The notes: generated by a model from the letters alone, not told the origin. A stretch of DNA of 64,000 nt from Gallaecimonas mangrovi (GCF_003367375.1 NZ_CP031416.1:3169501-3233500); one strand, 5' to 3'; numbered from the stretch's first letter, positions 47,498 through 55,865 are shown. Translations and numbers: made by a program.

Positions 47498-48253
47498 TTA
47501 GAAATGCATGGTCACGTTAACAAAGGGGCCCGAGATATCAAGGTCAGTATTAAAGTCACCGATATCGCTCAGTTTCAGCTCCAGACGGCGATAACCCGCC
47601 TCAACACCCACATCGAAAGGCCCTGGAATATCAAGGGTATAACCGATAAGTGCGCTGTAATCGTAGATATGGTTGCCGCTGTAGGCAATGCCGTTACCCT
47701 GTACCTGGGCATAAAGGCCGGTAAATGGCAGGTCAATGCGCAGATTGCCATAAGCCATAGGCACCCAGTCGTTGACGCTGGAGCTGGCTTGATTGCTACC
47801 ACCCGGGTCACTTAACTGCATGTAACCGTCAAACTTACGGCCAGTGACACCCACGTCAAAATCCGCGCCGGTATCCCACAGTTCGTAATACAAGGTGACG
47901 TCAGTCATTTTCAGTGCCAGGTGAGAATCCACCTGACCGGAGTAAGTGTTGCCATCGTAAGTAATGCCGCTATCAAGGGTGCCAGAACCGGCCTGGTCAA
48001 TATCGCTGTAGGCAATGCGGACATTGGGAATAAGCGGAATGGGATGCTCAAAGTTCACATACCACTGCACCAGGTCGGCGCTGTCTAAACCCAATTCATT
48101 ATCGGCGGAAGTTGAGGTGCCAAGCAGGTCGCCCGACATATCGTTTTTCCAGTAGCCAGCACCGGCATAAATACCGAGAAAGTCAGCGTGGGCAGGCAAT
48201 ACCACCACTGCACTTGCCAGGCTTGCAAGCAACAACGTTTTTTTCATGTCCAT
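47498..48253 (-). CDS. TIGR04219-family outer-membrane beta-barrel protein (copy 2)
   Basis: 251 residues, same layout as copy 1: signal peptide, LGIYAGAGYW, YVNFEHPIPLIPN, MTDVTLYYELWDTG, GVTGRKFDG, IAYSGN, and C-terminal MHF. The two genes are about half identical by eye and lie head-to-tail on the minus strand with separate terminators, pointing to an old duplication. GGAG precedes two ATG codons six bases apart; either may be used. Copy 2 may be transcribed separately from copy 1. Confidence 0.85.
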   Translation of the reverse strand: MDMKKTLLLASLASAVVVLPAHADFLGIYAGAGYWKNDMSGDLLGTSTSADNELGLDSADLVQWYVNFEHPIPLIPNVRIAYSDIDQAGSGTLDSGITYDGNTYSGQVDSHLALKMTDVTLYYELWDTGADFDVGVTGRKFDGYMQLSDPGGSNQASSSVNDWVPMAYGNLRIDLPFTGLYAQVQGNGIAYSGNHIYDYSALIGYTLDIPGPFDVGVEAGYRRLELKLSDIGDFNTDLDISGPFVNVTMHF

Positions 48254-48442
48254 CTTACTCCGTGGATTAGTGGCACAAAGAGTATCCGCAGCGTCAAATT
48301 GCTACAAGCAACCCTTTGTTACATGGGCAAAAAACAGGCGATATTACCAGCAGATGGCAATGCCAGACACCCTTGCTCAAAAATAGATAACAGCCTTACC
48401 TAATTAGGCGGCGAGATAAGCGGGATACATAAATAGCAAGAA

Positions 48443-48469
48443 TAAAAAAAGGCCGCACAGCGGCGGCCT
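48443..48469 (-). terminator. Terminator after the DUF2333 gene
   Basis: Minus-strand AGGCCGC / GCGGCCT stem with seven T, about 20 bases past the stop. Confidence 0.75.
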
Positions 48470-48488
48470 GGTTTTCTTTGTTTATCCT

Positions 48489-49445
48489 TTATCCGCGGTC
48501 AAGCAGCGCTTCTAAATCAACCACGGCGGCATTGGCACGGCTAACGTAGTTGGCCATCACCAACGAGTGGTTGGCCATAAAACCAAAACCCGAGCCATTT
48601 AAAATAATGGGGCTCCACACCGTTTGCTGCGTCGATTCCAATTCCCTGATCACTTGGCGCAGGCTCACCAGCGCGTGCTTGTTTTCAAGGATGGGGCCGA
48701 AATCCACTTCGGCCGCTTTCAGAATATGCAGCAAGCCCCAGCTGTAACCCCGAGCTTCATAAAAAACGTCATCAAGCTTCCACCAAGAGGTGGTGACTTT
48801 ATCGGCGGCGGTTTCTTTGTCTTCCGGCACGTCTAAACTTTCGCGGCCCACTGAAGCGGCCAAACGCTGGCTATAACTGCCCAGGCGTTTTTCAACCAAG
48901 CGCAAAAGCTCACGCAGGTTATCAGCTCTTGCATAAAACTCGGCTTTATTAGGACCGGTTTGACTTAACCGCGCCCGGTACGATTTTAAATGGTTAATGC
49001 CACGGCGATACTCACCTTCCGCACGTGGTGCTATCCAAGAACGGCGGTCAACGTTAAAAAGTGGCTGCGCTTCTTTGAGGTCGGGATCTTCCTGCGACTG
49101 CGATTGTGAGCGGGACAGCTCGTTACGCATCACCAACGTGGTGTCACGCAACAGCTCCAAGTTACCAAACTCCCAGGCGGGCATATTGTCGAGGAACACC
49201 GACGGCGGGGTAATGTCATTAGACAAAAAGCCGCCGGGCTTATCCAGCAAGGTGCTGGCGATTTTAATCACGGCAGTGGTGGTAGTGGTACCGGTAACAT
49301 CAGGCAGGTTGTCTTCCTTCATGGCTTGTTCCGTTGCCGCTTTAACATCGAAACGGTCCGGCTCAATTGACCAATACACGCCAAGCAGATAGCCAGCCAG
49401 CACCAGCCCAACCAGGCTCAAGGTAATGACTTTTCCTCTCGACAT
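48489..49445 (-). CDS. DUF2333 family membrane-anchored protein
   Basis: 318 residues. One N-terminal hydrophobic segment (VITLSLVGLVLAGYLLGVYW) without a clear cleavage site, then a mostly helical region including GGFLSNDITPPSVFLDNMP and WWKLDDVFYEARGYSWGL, which fit DUF2333. Faces the periplasm. Function unknown. The ATG at 49445 follows AAGGAGTAAC; the upstream frame is not used. Confidence 0.82.
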   Translation of the reverse strand: MSRGKVITLSLVGLVLAGYLLGVYWSIEPDRFDVKAATEQAMKEDNLPDVTGTTTTTAVIKIASTLLDKPGGFLSNDITPPSVFLDNMPAWEFGNLELLRDTTLVMRNELSRSQSQSQEDPDLKEAQPLFNVDRRSWIAPRAEGEYRRGINHLKSYRARLSQTGPNKAEFYARADNLRELLRLVEKRLGSYSQRLAASVGRESLDVPEDKETAADKVTTSWWKLDDVFYEARGYSWGLLHILKAAEVDFGPILENKHALVSLRQVIRELESTQQTVWSPIILNGSGFGFMANHSLVMANYVSRANAAVVDLEALLDRG

Positions 49446-49778
49446 ATCCGTTACTCCTTCCTTTTTATAAGTACCTTGCAGTGATAACAACCGGTGCCAA
49501 TGCAGCTGCCAAATAGTGGCCCAAACCATAACATGACGCCCGCACAGGTACGACCACTTTCAATGTAAGCAAAGATGCACAGCGGTGCGCAATCGCATTA
49601 TTTTCTCATTTTAAAACGGCTTACGTCATCTATCGCGGTTAGGGCGCTGAAGCCATAAACCGCGAAAACAGCACTTATTAAATTTTTCACCGGTCATGTG
49701 CTTGTCACATTGAGTCTTTAGGGTTCGCGTCGTTTTCACCCTACAAACTCAAAGCAGATCATAGAGATAAGTCTAACC
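49446..49778. other. Divergent region between DUF2333 and the porin, holding a Pho box
   Basis: 333 bp, AT-rich from about 49590 to 49690. No coding frame seen. The only recognisable element is the Pho-box-like repeat at 49691-49708. Confidence 0.5.
49691..49708 (+). promoter_or_regulatory. Pho box (probable PhoB site) upstream of the porin
   Basis: CGGTCAT, a four-base spacer GTGC, then TTGTCAC: two 7-base direct repeats, each six of seven to the Pho-box half-site (CTGTCAT/C), with exactly the required spacing of 11 bases. The site lies 71 bases before the porin start. Suggests induction at low phosphate. Confidence 0.6.
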
Positions 49779-51083
49779 ATGAAATTACTGACTAAACCTT
49801 CTGTATTGTGTGTATCCACTCTTCTCGCGCTGTCTTCCTTTTGTGCCCTGGCCGGTACCGTTACCACCAACGGCCCAGACTTAGTGGTTAATACCGACAA
49901 TGGCGGCCTGGAATTACACACTGCTGACGACGCCTTCGCCTTTAAGTTTTCCGGTAAAATTCAGCTCGACGCTACCCGTTTTGATGGTCTGGCTGCCGCC
50001 AGCGAAAACAAGCCCTTTGCCAGCACCACCGACGCCTTTGTACGCCGTGGCCAACTGAAATTTGAAGGCACCGCCTTTAGCGACTGGAATTACGGCCTGC
50101 GTCTTAATTTTGATGGCAACGAAGACGGCACCGACGTTGACTGGGTATGGCTGCAATACAACGGTTTTGATTTTGCCAATATCACCGTTGGTAAATACCG
50201 CGTTTATTATGGCCTTGAAGGCGCTACCAGCTCGTCTTGGATAACCGGTATGGAACGCCCGGCCATGTACGATTTTCTGGCCGGCAGTGACGATACCAAC
50301 TTTGGCATTCGCGCCATGCACGCCGGCGACAACTACAGCCTGAGCGCACAGATTGCCACCAACGGCGATAAGCCAGATGACGGTAATAACGACATCTACG
50401 GCTACACCTTGCGTGCCACCTACGCACCGATTTTAGAGCCTGACCAAATTCTGCATTTGGGCGTCGACTACCACGATGCCAACCCCAGCGATAACGAAAC
50501 CAAGTTGCAGTCCCGCTTTGGTATTCGCTCCGATGCTGATGACAAAATGCGCTTTGCCGATATCGACAACACCACCAGCGACAACGAATATGTGCTGGAA
50601 GCCGGTTACCAGCTAAAAGGTTTGCGCCTGCAAAGTGAGTATTTCAAACGCAAAACCCACGGCTATAACGACGAAGACTACGCCAGCTCAGATATCGACG
50701 GTTACTACGGCCAAATTTCATACCTGTTTGGTGCTAGCCGTAAATACGACGTGGCCAAAGGTCGCTGGAAAAAACCAACCAACTTCAACAGTTACGAAGT
50801 TTTTGCTCGCTACGAGTCCATTGACATTAATGCCAACGAAGCCGCGACCAAGAAAAACATCGATAACAACGTTGACGGCGTGGAAGCCGCGGTGCGCGGC
50901 GCCAAACACACCACCAACGAATTTACCGTTGGCGTGAACTACTTTGTGAACGAGAGCATTCGTACTTCCCTGAACTACATCACTTACCGCGTCAGCAACA
51001 TCGATACTTCTGCCGATATTGATGGTTACGCTGTTAAAAATGATTCCAAAGCCGTGGTGGCTCGTCTGCAATACGTCTTTTAA
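49779..51083 (+). CDS. OprP/OprO-type phosphate-selective porin
   Basis: 434 residues. Signal peptide (LCVSTLLALSSFCALA), a beginning typical of the family (GGLELHTADDAFAFKFSGKIQLDA), VRRGQLKFEGTAFSDWNY, then many amphipathic strands and a C-terminal phenylalanine (LQYVF). OprP-type porins pass phosphate or polyphosphate and are induced by PhoB, which agrees with the Pho box. The ParB-like gene starts 12 bases downstream. Substrate is inferred from family. Confidence 0.85.
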   Translation: MKLLTKPSVLCVSTLLALSSFCALAGTVTTNGPDLVVNTDNGGLELHTADDAFAFKFSGKIQLDATRFDGLAAASENKPFASTTDAFVRRGQLKFEGTAFSDWNYGLRLNFDGNEDGTDVDWVWLQYNGFDFANITVGKYRVYYGLEGATSSSWITGMERPAMYDFLAGSDDTNFGIRAMHAGDNYSLSAQIATNGDKPDDGNNDIYGYTLRATYAPILEPDQILHLGVDYHDANPSDNETKLQSRFGIRSDADDKMRFADIDNTTSDNEYVLEAGYQLKGLRLQSEYFKRKTHGYNDEDYASSDIDGYYGQISYLFGASRKYDVAKGRWKKPTNFNSYEVFARYESIDINANEAATKKNIDNNVDGVEAAVRGAKHTTNEFTVGVNYFVNESIRTSLNYITYRVSNIDTSADIDGYAVKNDSKAVVARLQYVF

Positions 51084-51095
51084 GGAGCCCCAAAG

Positions 51096-52007
51096 ATGAT
51101 GCGCTCAGTACTGACGCTCACTACCGCCGCCGCTTTGCTGGCCAGCTTTGCTAGCTGGTCAGCACCGGCACCAGCATGGGCCGCAGGCGCCAATGTGGCA
51201 GTTGCCATCGCCGCCCTGCACCCCACACAACCGAGCCTGGGTTACAAAGAAGTCGCCTACAAGGTAAACCGCTACAAGCTCGACGCCCATAAGCGCTTTG
51301 ATGTGTTCTGTGAAGATGCCGGGCAACAAGGGGTAGCCACCTACAACAGCGATTCGTCCCTGCACGACTTAAGCAGTTTTCGCTGCAAAGCGCCGGTTGG
51401 CAGCCACCCGCACGATATGAAAACGGCGGTAATAGCGCCTAACGGCCAGCTTTACCTCACCGATGGTCATCATACCTATGCCAGCTTTGCCGAACTTGCC
51501 GGCAGCGACACCAAGGTCTTCGTGCATATCACCGATGACTTTCGCCAGTTGCCAAGCATGAGCGCCTTCTGGCAGCAAATGCAAAAACGCCACCTGGTGT
51601 GGCTGCAAAATGGCGCCGGTAACACCCTTTCCCCGCAAGCGCTGCCGCAGCACTTGGGGTTGAAATATCTCACCGACGACCCTTACCGGTCATTGGTGTA
51701 TTTCACCAAGAAAGTGGCTTACCAAAAACCCCATAACGCACCGCCGTTTTTGGAGTTCTATTGGGGGCAGTGGCTGGCTAAGCAGCTGCCTCTCAAACAA
51801 GGCATGGTCGACAGTAAATACGCCTACAAAGATACCGTCGAAAAAGCGGCCAAGTTAATGGTAAACGTGGGTAAAAACACCGTTATTGCCCACACCGCCA
51901 TTGGCCCAACAACGGCCAAGCAAATGGGGGCACTTACACGCATCAACAAAAAGGCGCTTGGCAAGTTAGTCTCGGCTAGGGGCAAACTCAGCTACGCTTT
52001 TTACTAA
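51096..52007 (+). CDS. Exported ParB/Srx-fold protein (ParBc_2-like)
   Basis: 303 residues. Signal peptide (LTTAAALLASFASWSAPAPAWA) then the ParB-like core: ALHPTQPSLGYKEVAYKV, and later GQLYLTDGHHTYASF, the position of the family's conserved His-containing motif. ParB-like proteins of this group are annotated as putative nucleases; an exported one is unusual. It directly follows the Pho-box porin and ends in a terminator, so the two form one unit. Release of phosphate from extracellular nucleic acid is a guess. AAGGAG lies before the ATG. Confidence 0.72.
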   Translation: MMRSVLTLTTAAALLASFASWSAPAPAWAAGANVAVAIAALHPTQPSLGYKEVAYKVNRYKLDAHKRFDVFCEDAGQQGVATYNSDSSLHDLSSFRCKAPVGSHPHDMKTAVIAPNGQLYLTDGHHTYASFAELAGSDTKVFVHITDDFRQLPSMSAFWQQMQKRHLVWLQNGAGNTLSPQALPQHLGLKYLTDDPYRSLVYFTKKVAYQKPHNAPPFLEFYWGQWLAKQLPLKQGMVDSKYAYKDTVEKAAKLMVNVGKNTVIAHTAIGPTTAKQMGALTRINKKALGKLVSARGKLSYAFY

Positions 52008-52013
52008 AATAAC

Positions 52014-52038
52014 GGCCCACAGCAGTGGGCTTTTTTTT
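52014..52038 (+). terminator. Terminator after the porin/ParB-like operon
   Basis: GCCCAC / GTGGGC stem with a loop of four and eight T. Confidence 0.85.
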
Positions 52039-52113
52039 GGCCGCTTGCCAAGCTTGCTTTACTGGTTGTACCAGTCTAACGTGATGGGGCCTCACTCAAT
52101 ACAGGACTTAACA

Positions 52114-52857
52114 ATGACGGATTTGGTTACCACAACAGTCAAGGACGGCGTCATGGTTGTTAGCCTCAACCGCGTCGACAAGAAAAATGCCTTAACCCAG
52201 GCGATGTACGACGGCCTAACAGCCGCCTTAAATGCCGCCTCAGCGCAAAACGAGGTAAAGGTGTTGCTGCTTGCCGGCAGTAACGAGGTGTTTTGCGCCG
52301 GTAACGATCTGGAAGATTTTCTGACCTTAAAAGAGCTGAGCCAAGACAGCCCTATTCTGCGTTTTCTCACCACCCTGGTGCGCTTTAAAAAGCCGCTGCT
52401 GGCGGCCGTTGCTGGCCCGGCGGTAGGGGTGGGCACCACGGTACTGCTGCATTGCGACTTAGTGGTCGCTGACAGCCAAAGCCGCTTTCAGTTGCCCTTT
52501 GTCGCGCTTGGGCTGTGCGCTGAAGCAGGTTCATCGCTATTGCTGGCAGAGCGCGTTGGCCAGGCCAAAGCCAACGAGTGGCTGCTAACCGGCAAACCCT
52601 TTAGCGCCGCCGAAGCCTTGCAATATGGGCTGATTAACCAAGTGGTGGACGGCCAGGTTGTTGAAACCGGCTTGGCTATTGCCAAACAACTGGCCACCTT
52701 GCCGTCGGGCGCCATGATGGCAACCAAGGCGCTTATCCGCCAGCCACACCAAGCCAAGGCTGAAAAAGCCATATTCGACGAGGCAGAGCAGTTTGTAAAA
52801 CTGCTACAAGGTGATGAATGCAAAGCCGCCATTAAAGCCTTCTTCAGCCGGCGCTAG
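52114..52857 (+). CDS. Enoyl-CoA hydratase/isomerase (crotonase family)
   Basis: 247 residues. Oxyanion-hole motifs CAGNDLEDF and AGPAVGVGTT are present, and LGLCAEAGSS carries a glutamate of the isomerase-type active site. It could be an enoyl-CoA isomerase or hydratase; the two are hard to separate. ACAGGA lies eight bases before the ATG at 52114. The upstream frame has no family content. Its 3' end overlaps the convergent membrane-protein gene by 14 bp. Confidence 0.85.
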   Translation: MTDLVTTTVKDGVMVVSLNRVDKKNALTQAMYDGLTAALNAASAQNEVKVLLLAGSNEVFCAGNDLEDFLTLKELSQDSPILRFLTTLVRFKKPLLAAVAGPAVGVGTTVLLHCDLVVADSQSRFQLPFVALGLCAEAGSSLLLAERVGQAKANEWLLTGKPFSAAEALQYGLINQVVDGQVVETGLAIAKQLATLPSGAMMATKALIRQPHQAKAEKAIFDEAEQFVKLLQGDECKAAIKAFFSRR

Positions 52858-53176
52858 GGCGCCGGGTAGGCCTAACCAGTAGCCAAATCACCACAATAGG
52901 CACCCACAGCGGGATAGCAACAAAGGCCAGCCCGAAAAAGACACTCAGGGCAATAAAGGCCAATAGCACAACAACCCCAACCAGGGTGCCACCTACCGCC
53001 AACAATGCCACCAGTAGCGCCAGGCCTGCCACGGCTACACCCGCTAAGGGGTTGGCCGAATGCCACTGCCAATCATCACCATTGAAGGTAATGAAACTGT
53101 GATGCCAGTGGCTGCCAAAGGCAAAGTACAACCAGGCAGCCACCAGCAACAATAAGATCAGTGATTTCTTTCCCAT
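52844..53176 (-). CDS. Small multi-span membrane protein in the PspC-domain operon
   Basis: 110 residues. A first hydrophobic segment (LILLLLVAAWLYFAF), a polar stretch with Trp and His (SHWHHSFITFNGDDWQWHS), and then hydrophobic segments with a basic end (RPTRRPSAG). No known family seen. The start at 53176 follows GGAGGGAC. Overlaps the PspC gene by 19 bases on the same strand, which indicates coupling. Convergent with the enoyl-CoA hydratase gene. Confidence 0.7.
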   Translation of the reverse strand: MGKKSLILLLLVAAWLYFAFGSHWHHSFITFNGDDWQWHSANPLAGVAVAGLALLVALLAVGGTLVGVVVLLAFIALSVFFGLAFVAIPLWVPIVVIWLLVRPTRRPSAG

Positions 53177-53376
53177 TGTCCCTCCAGGTAAGGTTTCACT
53201 GGCATCAGCCAAACGGCAACGAAGTACAACACCAAAGTGGTAACGGGCGAGATCAACAAGGCAATAAAGGCCGCCAGTCTTACCCAGCCACGGTCAACGC
53301 CGATAACTGGTGCCAAACCGGCACAAACACCAAACAGCAACTTATTGCTTTTATCTCTAAACCAACGGTTACGCAT
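53158..53376 (-). CDS. PspC-domain membrane protein
   Basis: 72 residues. The PspC domain is seen as WFRDKSNKLLFGVCAGLAPVIG followed (in order) by VRLAAFIALLISP and VLYFVAVWLMP. PspC proteins sense envelope stress in the phage-shock response. The start follows TTGGAG. Its ATG lies inside the last codons of the 33-residue ORF. No pspA or pspB is seen here. Confidence 0.85.
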   Translation of the reverse strand: MRNRWFRDKSNKLLFGVCAGLAPVIGVDRGWVRLAAFIALLISPVTTLVLYFVAVWLMPVKPYLEGQWERNH

Positions 53377-53470
53377 TTTTGACTCCAACCAAGGTCACCA
53401 GGGCACCGCCTAAAACCACAACCGCGGGCGGCACCATCCAAACAACCAACAGGGCACTCAAACTCAACAT
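53369..53470 (-). CDS. Unlisted 33-residue hydrophobic peptide
   Basis: A start at 53470 overlaps the stop of the upstream gene (TAATG) and the frame ends inside the pspC start, so three genes are coupled by overlaps. The peptide is almost all hydrophobic (LSALLVVWMVPPAVVVLGG, then ALVTLVGVKNA) and should span the membrane once, with a Pro-Pro kink. AAGGA lies ten bases before the ATG. Placed where pspB might be, but without PspB features. Not in any family I recognise. Confidence 0.6.
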   Translation of the reverse strand: MLSLSALLVVWMVPPAVVVLGGALVTLVGVKNA

Positions 53471-53742
53471 TATTTGTCGTCCTTATCCGTAGACGGCGAT
53501 ACATCTTGTGCCTGTTTTTCAGGCTCGGCTTGCGGTTGGTCTGTTGGCATTAACGCCGACACCGCTTCATCAAATTTTTTGCTTAGCTCATCGCCCAGTT
53601 TGGTTTGGATGCTATCGAGCGCTTTACTGCTCTGTTCAATCACCAGGTTACTCAAGGTGGTGGTGATATCTTCTTCTTGGGCGAATGCAGGTGCAGACAA
53701 CATAACAACACCGGCCAACACTGCGATTTTCAGGGTTTTCAT
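53470..53742 (-). CDS. Small exported acidic protein, first gene of the PspC-domain operon
   Basis: 90 residues. Signal peptide (LKIAVLAGVVMLSAPAFA, cleavage likely before QEED), then a helical segment (LSNLVIEQSSKALDSIQTKL and on) and a Pro/Gln/Asp-rich end (DVSPSTDKDDK). Periplasmic. GGAGTAGGCC precedes the ATG. Family unknown. Confidence 0.7.
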   Translation of the reverse strand: MKTLKIAVLAGVVMLSAPAFAQEEDITTTLSNLVIEQSSKALDSIQTKLGDELSKKFDEAVSALMPTDQPQAEPEKQAQDVSPSTDKDDK

Positions 53743-53838
53743 GGCCTACTCCATGTGTGGGTTATCAAGTACACAGGAGCTATTACAAGGGCCGTGCCAA
53801 TCCGTGATAAATTTTTATCTAATTGATTAATAAAGAAA

Positions 53839-53866
53839 TAAAAAAGGCCATCGCAATGATGGCCTT
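53839..53866 (-). terminator. Terminator after dusA
   Basis: AAGGCCATC / GATGGCCTT stem; minus-strand T run follows. About 55 bases beyond the dusA stop. Confidence 0.75.
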
Positions 53867-53921
53867 GTTAAAAAGCAATGGAGTGATGAAATACGCCACC
53901 TTAATTGGCGAAATTCACCAC

Positions 53922-54893
53922 TTAGTCAACGTGGTATTCGGTTAATGCTAGTGCCGCTTCAAATACTTCCAAGCCAGCGCCATTCTTGTGGGCATTTTCC
54001 GACAAATAGCGGCGCCAGCGGCGGCCGCCGGTTTGGCCGTTAAACAACCCCAACATATGCCGGCTGATATGGTTCAGGCGGGCCCCCTTGCTAAGCTCGG
54101 CTTCTATATAAGGGAACATGGCTTCAGCCACAGCGCGGCGGCTGGGTATTTCCTCGGTGCTGCCATAAAGCGCACTATCCACCTCGGCTAGCAAATAGGG
54201 GTTTTGATAGGCTTCGCGCCCCACCATCACCGAATCAATCTGTGCAAGGTGCCCTTTCATTTCATCCAGGGTTTTAATGCCGCCGTTAATACCGATGTGT
54301 AGCGCCGGAAAATCCTTTTTAAGCTGATAAACCCGCGGGTAATCCAAAGGCGGTATTTCGCGGTTTTCTTTGGGGCTTAACCCGTTTAGCCAGGCTTTAC
54401 GGGCATGCACAATAAAAGTGTTGCAGCCGGCGCGACTGACCTTGTCGACAAAATCGACCAAAAAATCGTAGCTGTCGAAATCATCAATACCAATACGGCT
54501 TTTTACCGTCACCGGAATAGCCACCGCATCTTGCATCGCTTTTACGCAGTCAGCCACCAGCTGCGGCTCCGCCATCAGGCAGGCACCAAAACGGCCATTT
54601 TGTACCCGGTCGGACGGGCAACCGACATTCAGGTTCACCTCGTCATAACCCCGGCTTTCAGCCAGCTTGGCGCAATGGGCCAAATCGGCCGGATTGGAGC
54701 CCCCCAGTTGCAACGCCAGCGGATACTCTTGTTCGCTAAACGCCAGATAGTCGCCTTTGCCATGAATAATGGCGCCAGTGGTCACCATTTCGGTATAAAG
54801 CAGGGCATGGCGGCTGAGCAGCCGGGCAAAGACCCGGTAGTGCCGATCAGTCCAGTCCAGCATGGGGGCAACGGAGAAGGTTCTATCCAGCAT
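53922..54893 (-). CDS. dusA: tRNA-dihydrouridine(20/20a) synthase DusA
   Basis: 323 residues. Reduces uridines 20 and 20a in tRNA using FMN and NADPH. The catalytic cysteine is in [20 protein letters not shown] and NLNVGCPSD are FMN-barrel motifs, and [18 protein letters not shown] is DusA-specific. Divergent from crcB and its riboswitch. Confidence 0.95.
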   Translation of the reverse strand: MLDRTFSVAPMLDWTDRHYRVFARLLSRHALLYTEMVTTGAIIHGKGDYLAFSEQEYPLALQLGGSNPADLAHCAKLAESRGYDEVNLNVGCPSDRVQNGRFGACLMAEPQLVADCVKAMQDAVAIPVTVKSRIGIDDFDSYDFLVDFVDKVSRAGCNTFIVHARKAWLNGLSPKENREIPPLDYPRVYQLKKDFPALHIGINGGIKTLDEMKGHLAQIDSVMVGREAYQNPYLLAEVDSALYGSTEEIPSRRAVAEAMFPYIEAELSKGARLNHISRHMLGLFNGQTGGRRWRRYLSENAHKNGAGLEVFEAALALTEYHVD

Positions 54894-54970
54894 GGTGCAC
54901 TCACATCAAAGGGGCGCAAAGTTTACTCAATGGCTGATGTTGGGGCAAATGGCGAACAGCCAACAAGCGA

Positions 54971-54999
54971 TTTTCATCCTCAAAACCTTGTGTTAAATT
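54971..54999 (+). promoter_or_regulatory. Probable promoter of the fluoride operon
   Basis: An extended -10 (TG-T-TAAATT, hexamer 54994-54999) lies about seven bases before the riboswitch starts at 55007, the right distance for a transcript that begins with the aptamer. The -35 (TTTTCA at 54971) is weak. Confidence 0.4.
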
Positions 55000-55006
55000 T
55001 ACCCTT

Positions 55007-55119
55007 CACAGGAGATGGCATGCCTCCTTTAACCGCCGTTCTCGGCTGATGATGCCTGTGCTAACCCCGGACGGGTTCACAGGATAGTTGTGCCCGTCCT
55101 AATGACATTAGGACAATCC
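55007..55119 (+). ncRNA. Fluoride riboswitch (crcB motif) with translational expression platform
   Basis: The aptamer (55007-55060) has the crcB-motif core: GGAGATGGCATGCCTCC, then TTTAACCGCC, a variable loop, GGCTGATGATGCCTG. P1 pairs CACAGG (55007-55012) with CCTGTG (55055-55060). Downstream, CCTGTG can pair instead with a second CACAGG (55078-55083), extended by AACCC/GGGTT. GGACGGG (55069-55075), locked in that stem, can pair with CCCGTCC (55093-55099), and the latter otherwise joins a hairpin (GTCCTAA 55096-55102 / TTAGGAC 55108-55114) that hides the crcB ribosome site. No T tract follows, so control is likely translational, on with fluoride. Confidence 0.88.
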
Positions 55120-55503
55120 ATGTTTCAATCAATCCTTGCCATAGCCATCGGCGCTACCCTCGGCGCGACGGCGAGATGGTCTCTGGGCCTGGCGCTTAAC
55201 AGCGTTTTCCCTACCCTGCCCTTGGGTACCCTTGTTGCCAATTATCTCGGTGCTTACCTAATGGGTTTGGCCATGGCGTTCTTTGCCGTTTTCACCACCG
55301 TTCAGCCCGAATGGCGCCTACTTGCCATGACCGGCTTCTTAGGTAGCTTGACCACCTTTTCTACCTTCTCGGCAGAAACCGTGACCTTGCTGCGCGACGG
55401 CCAATGGCAGTGGGGTATGGCCAGCATCGGTTTGCATGTGCTCGGTTCTTTGCTGATGACCACGCTTGGGCTCTTTACTTTTTCCCTTTTTAAAAACCAC
55501 TAG
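55120..55503 (+). CDS. crcB: Fluoride ion channel CrcB/Fluc
   Basis: 127 residues, four membrane spans. Dual-topology dimers export fluoride. Family motifs: [23 protein letters not shown] and [16 protein letters not shown] with the pore phenylalanines and polar track. The start at 55120 follows TTAGGA by six bases, and that site is in the hairpin of the riboswitch. An upstream GTG lies inside the riboswitch and is not used. Confidence 0.95.
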   Translation: MFQSILAIAIGATLGATARWSLGLALNSVFPTLPLGTLVANYLGAYLMGLAMAFFAVFTTVQPEWRLLAMTGFLGSLTTFSTFSAETVTLLRDGQWQWGMASIGLHVLGSLLMTTLGLFTFSLFKNH

Positions 55504-55512
55504 GAGGCCGTT

Positions 55513-55821
55513 ATGCAAGGCTACAAAGTGACCTTTTTCACCGAGCAAGACCGCAAACATAAAGGCCAGATGATCGCTGACTGGCTGTTGGCGCAAGCCA
55601 AAGAAGTGGGCGTTTCCGGTGCCACCGTTATCGTTGCTGAAGAAGGCTTTGGCCGTGAGGGTAAACTGCATTCAGCGCACTTTTTTGAACTCGCGGATGT
55701 ACCGGTGGAAGTCACCATGGTGGTGAGTGACGCTAACAAAGACAAACTCATCGATAAGGTAAAGGAAGCCGGTCTCGGGATTTTCTACGTTATTAACCCG
55801 GTTGAATACGGCACCCTTTAA
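55513..55821 (+). CDS. DUF190 family protein
   Basis: 102 residues, PII-like alpha/beta fold without a T-loop signature. Family stretches: TFFTEQD near the N-terminus, GATVIVAEEGFG, and PVEVTMVVSD. DUF190 genes often follow crcB; a role in fluoride resistance or as a small regulator is possible. Nine bases after crcB, AGGAGG precedes the ATG. Confidence 0.88.
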   Translation: MQGYKVTFFTEQDRKHKGQMIADWLLAQAKEVGVSGATVIVAEEGFGREGKLHSAHFFELADVPVEVTMVVSDANKDKLIDKVKEAGLGIFYVINPVEYGTL

Positions 55822-55839
55822 CTGCACATCCCTGCCATT

Positions 55840-55865
55840 AAAAAAGCGGCCCAGGCCGCTTTTTT
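55840..55865 (+). terminator. Terminator after the crcB operon
   Basis: AAAAAGCGGCC / GGCCGCTTTTT stem with a loop of two to four bases. Confidence 0.85.

Noticed and set aside
54405-55049. 214-codon open frame antisense to dusA that runs into the riboswitch
   Set aside because: Shadow of dusA; its end would lie inside the aptamer, and no family or ribosome site is visible.
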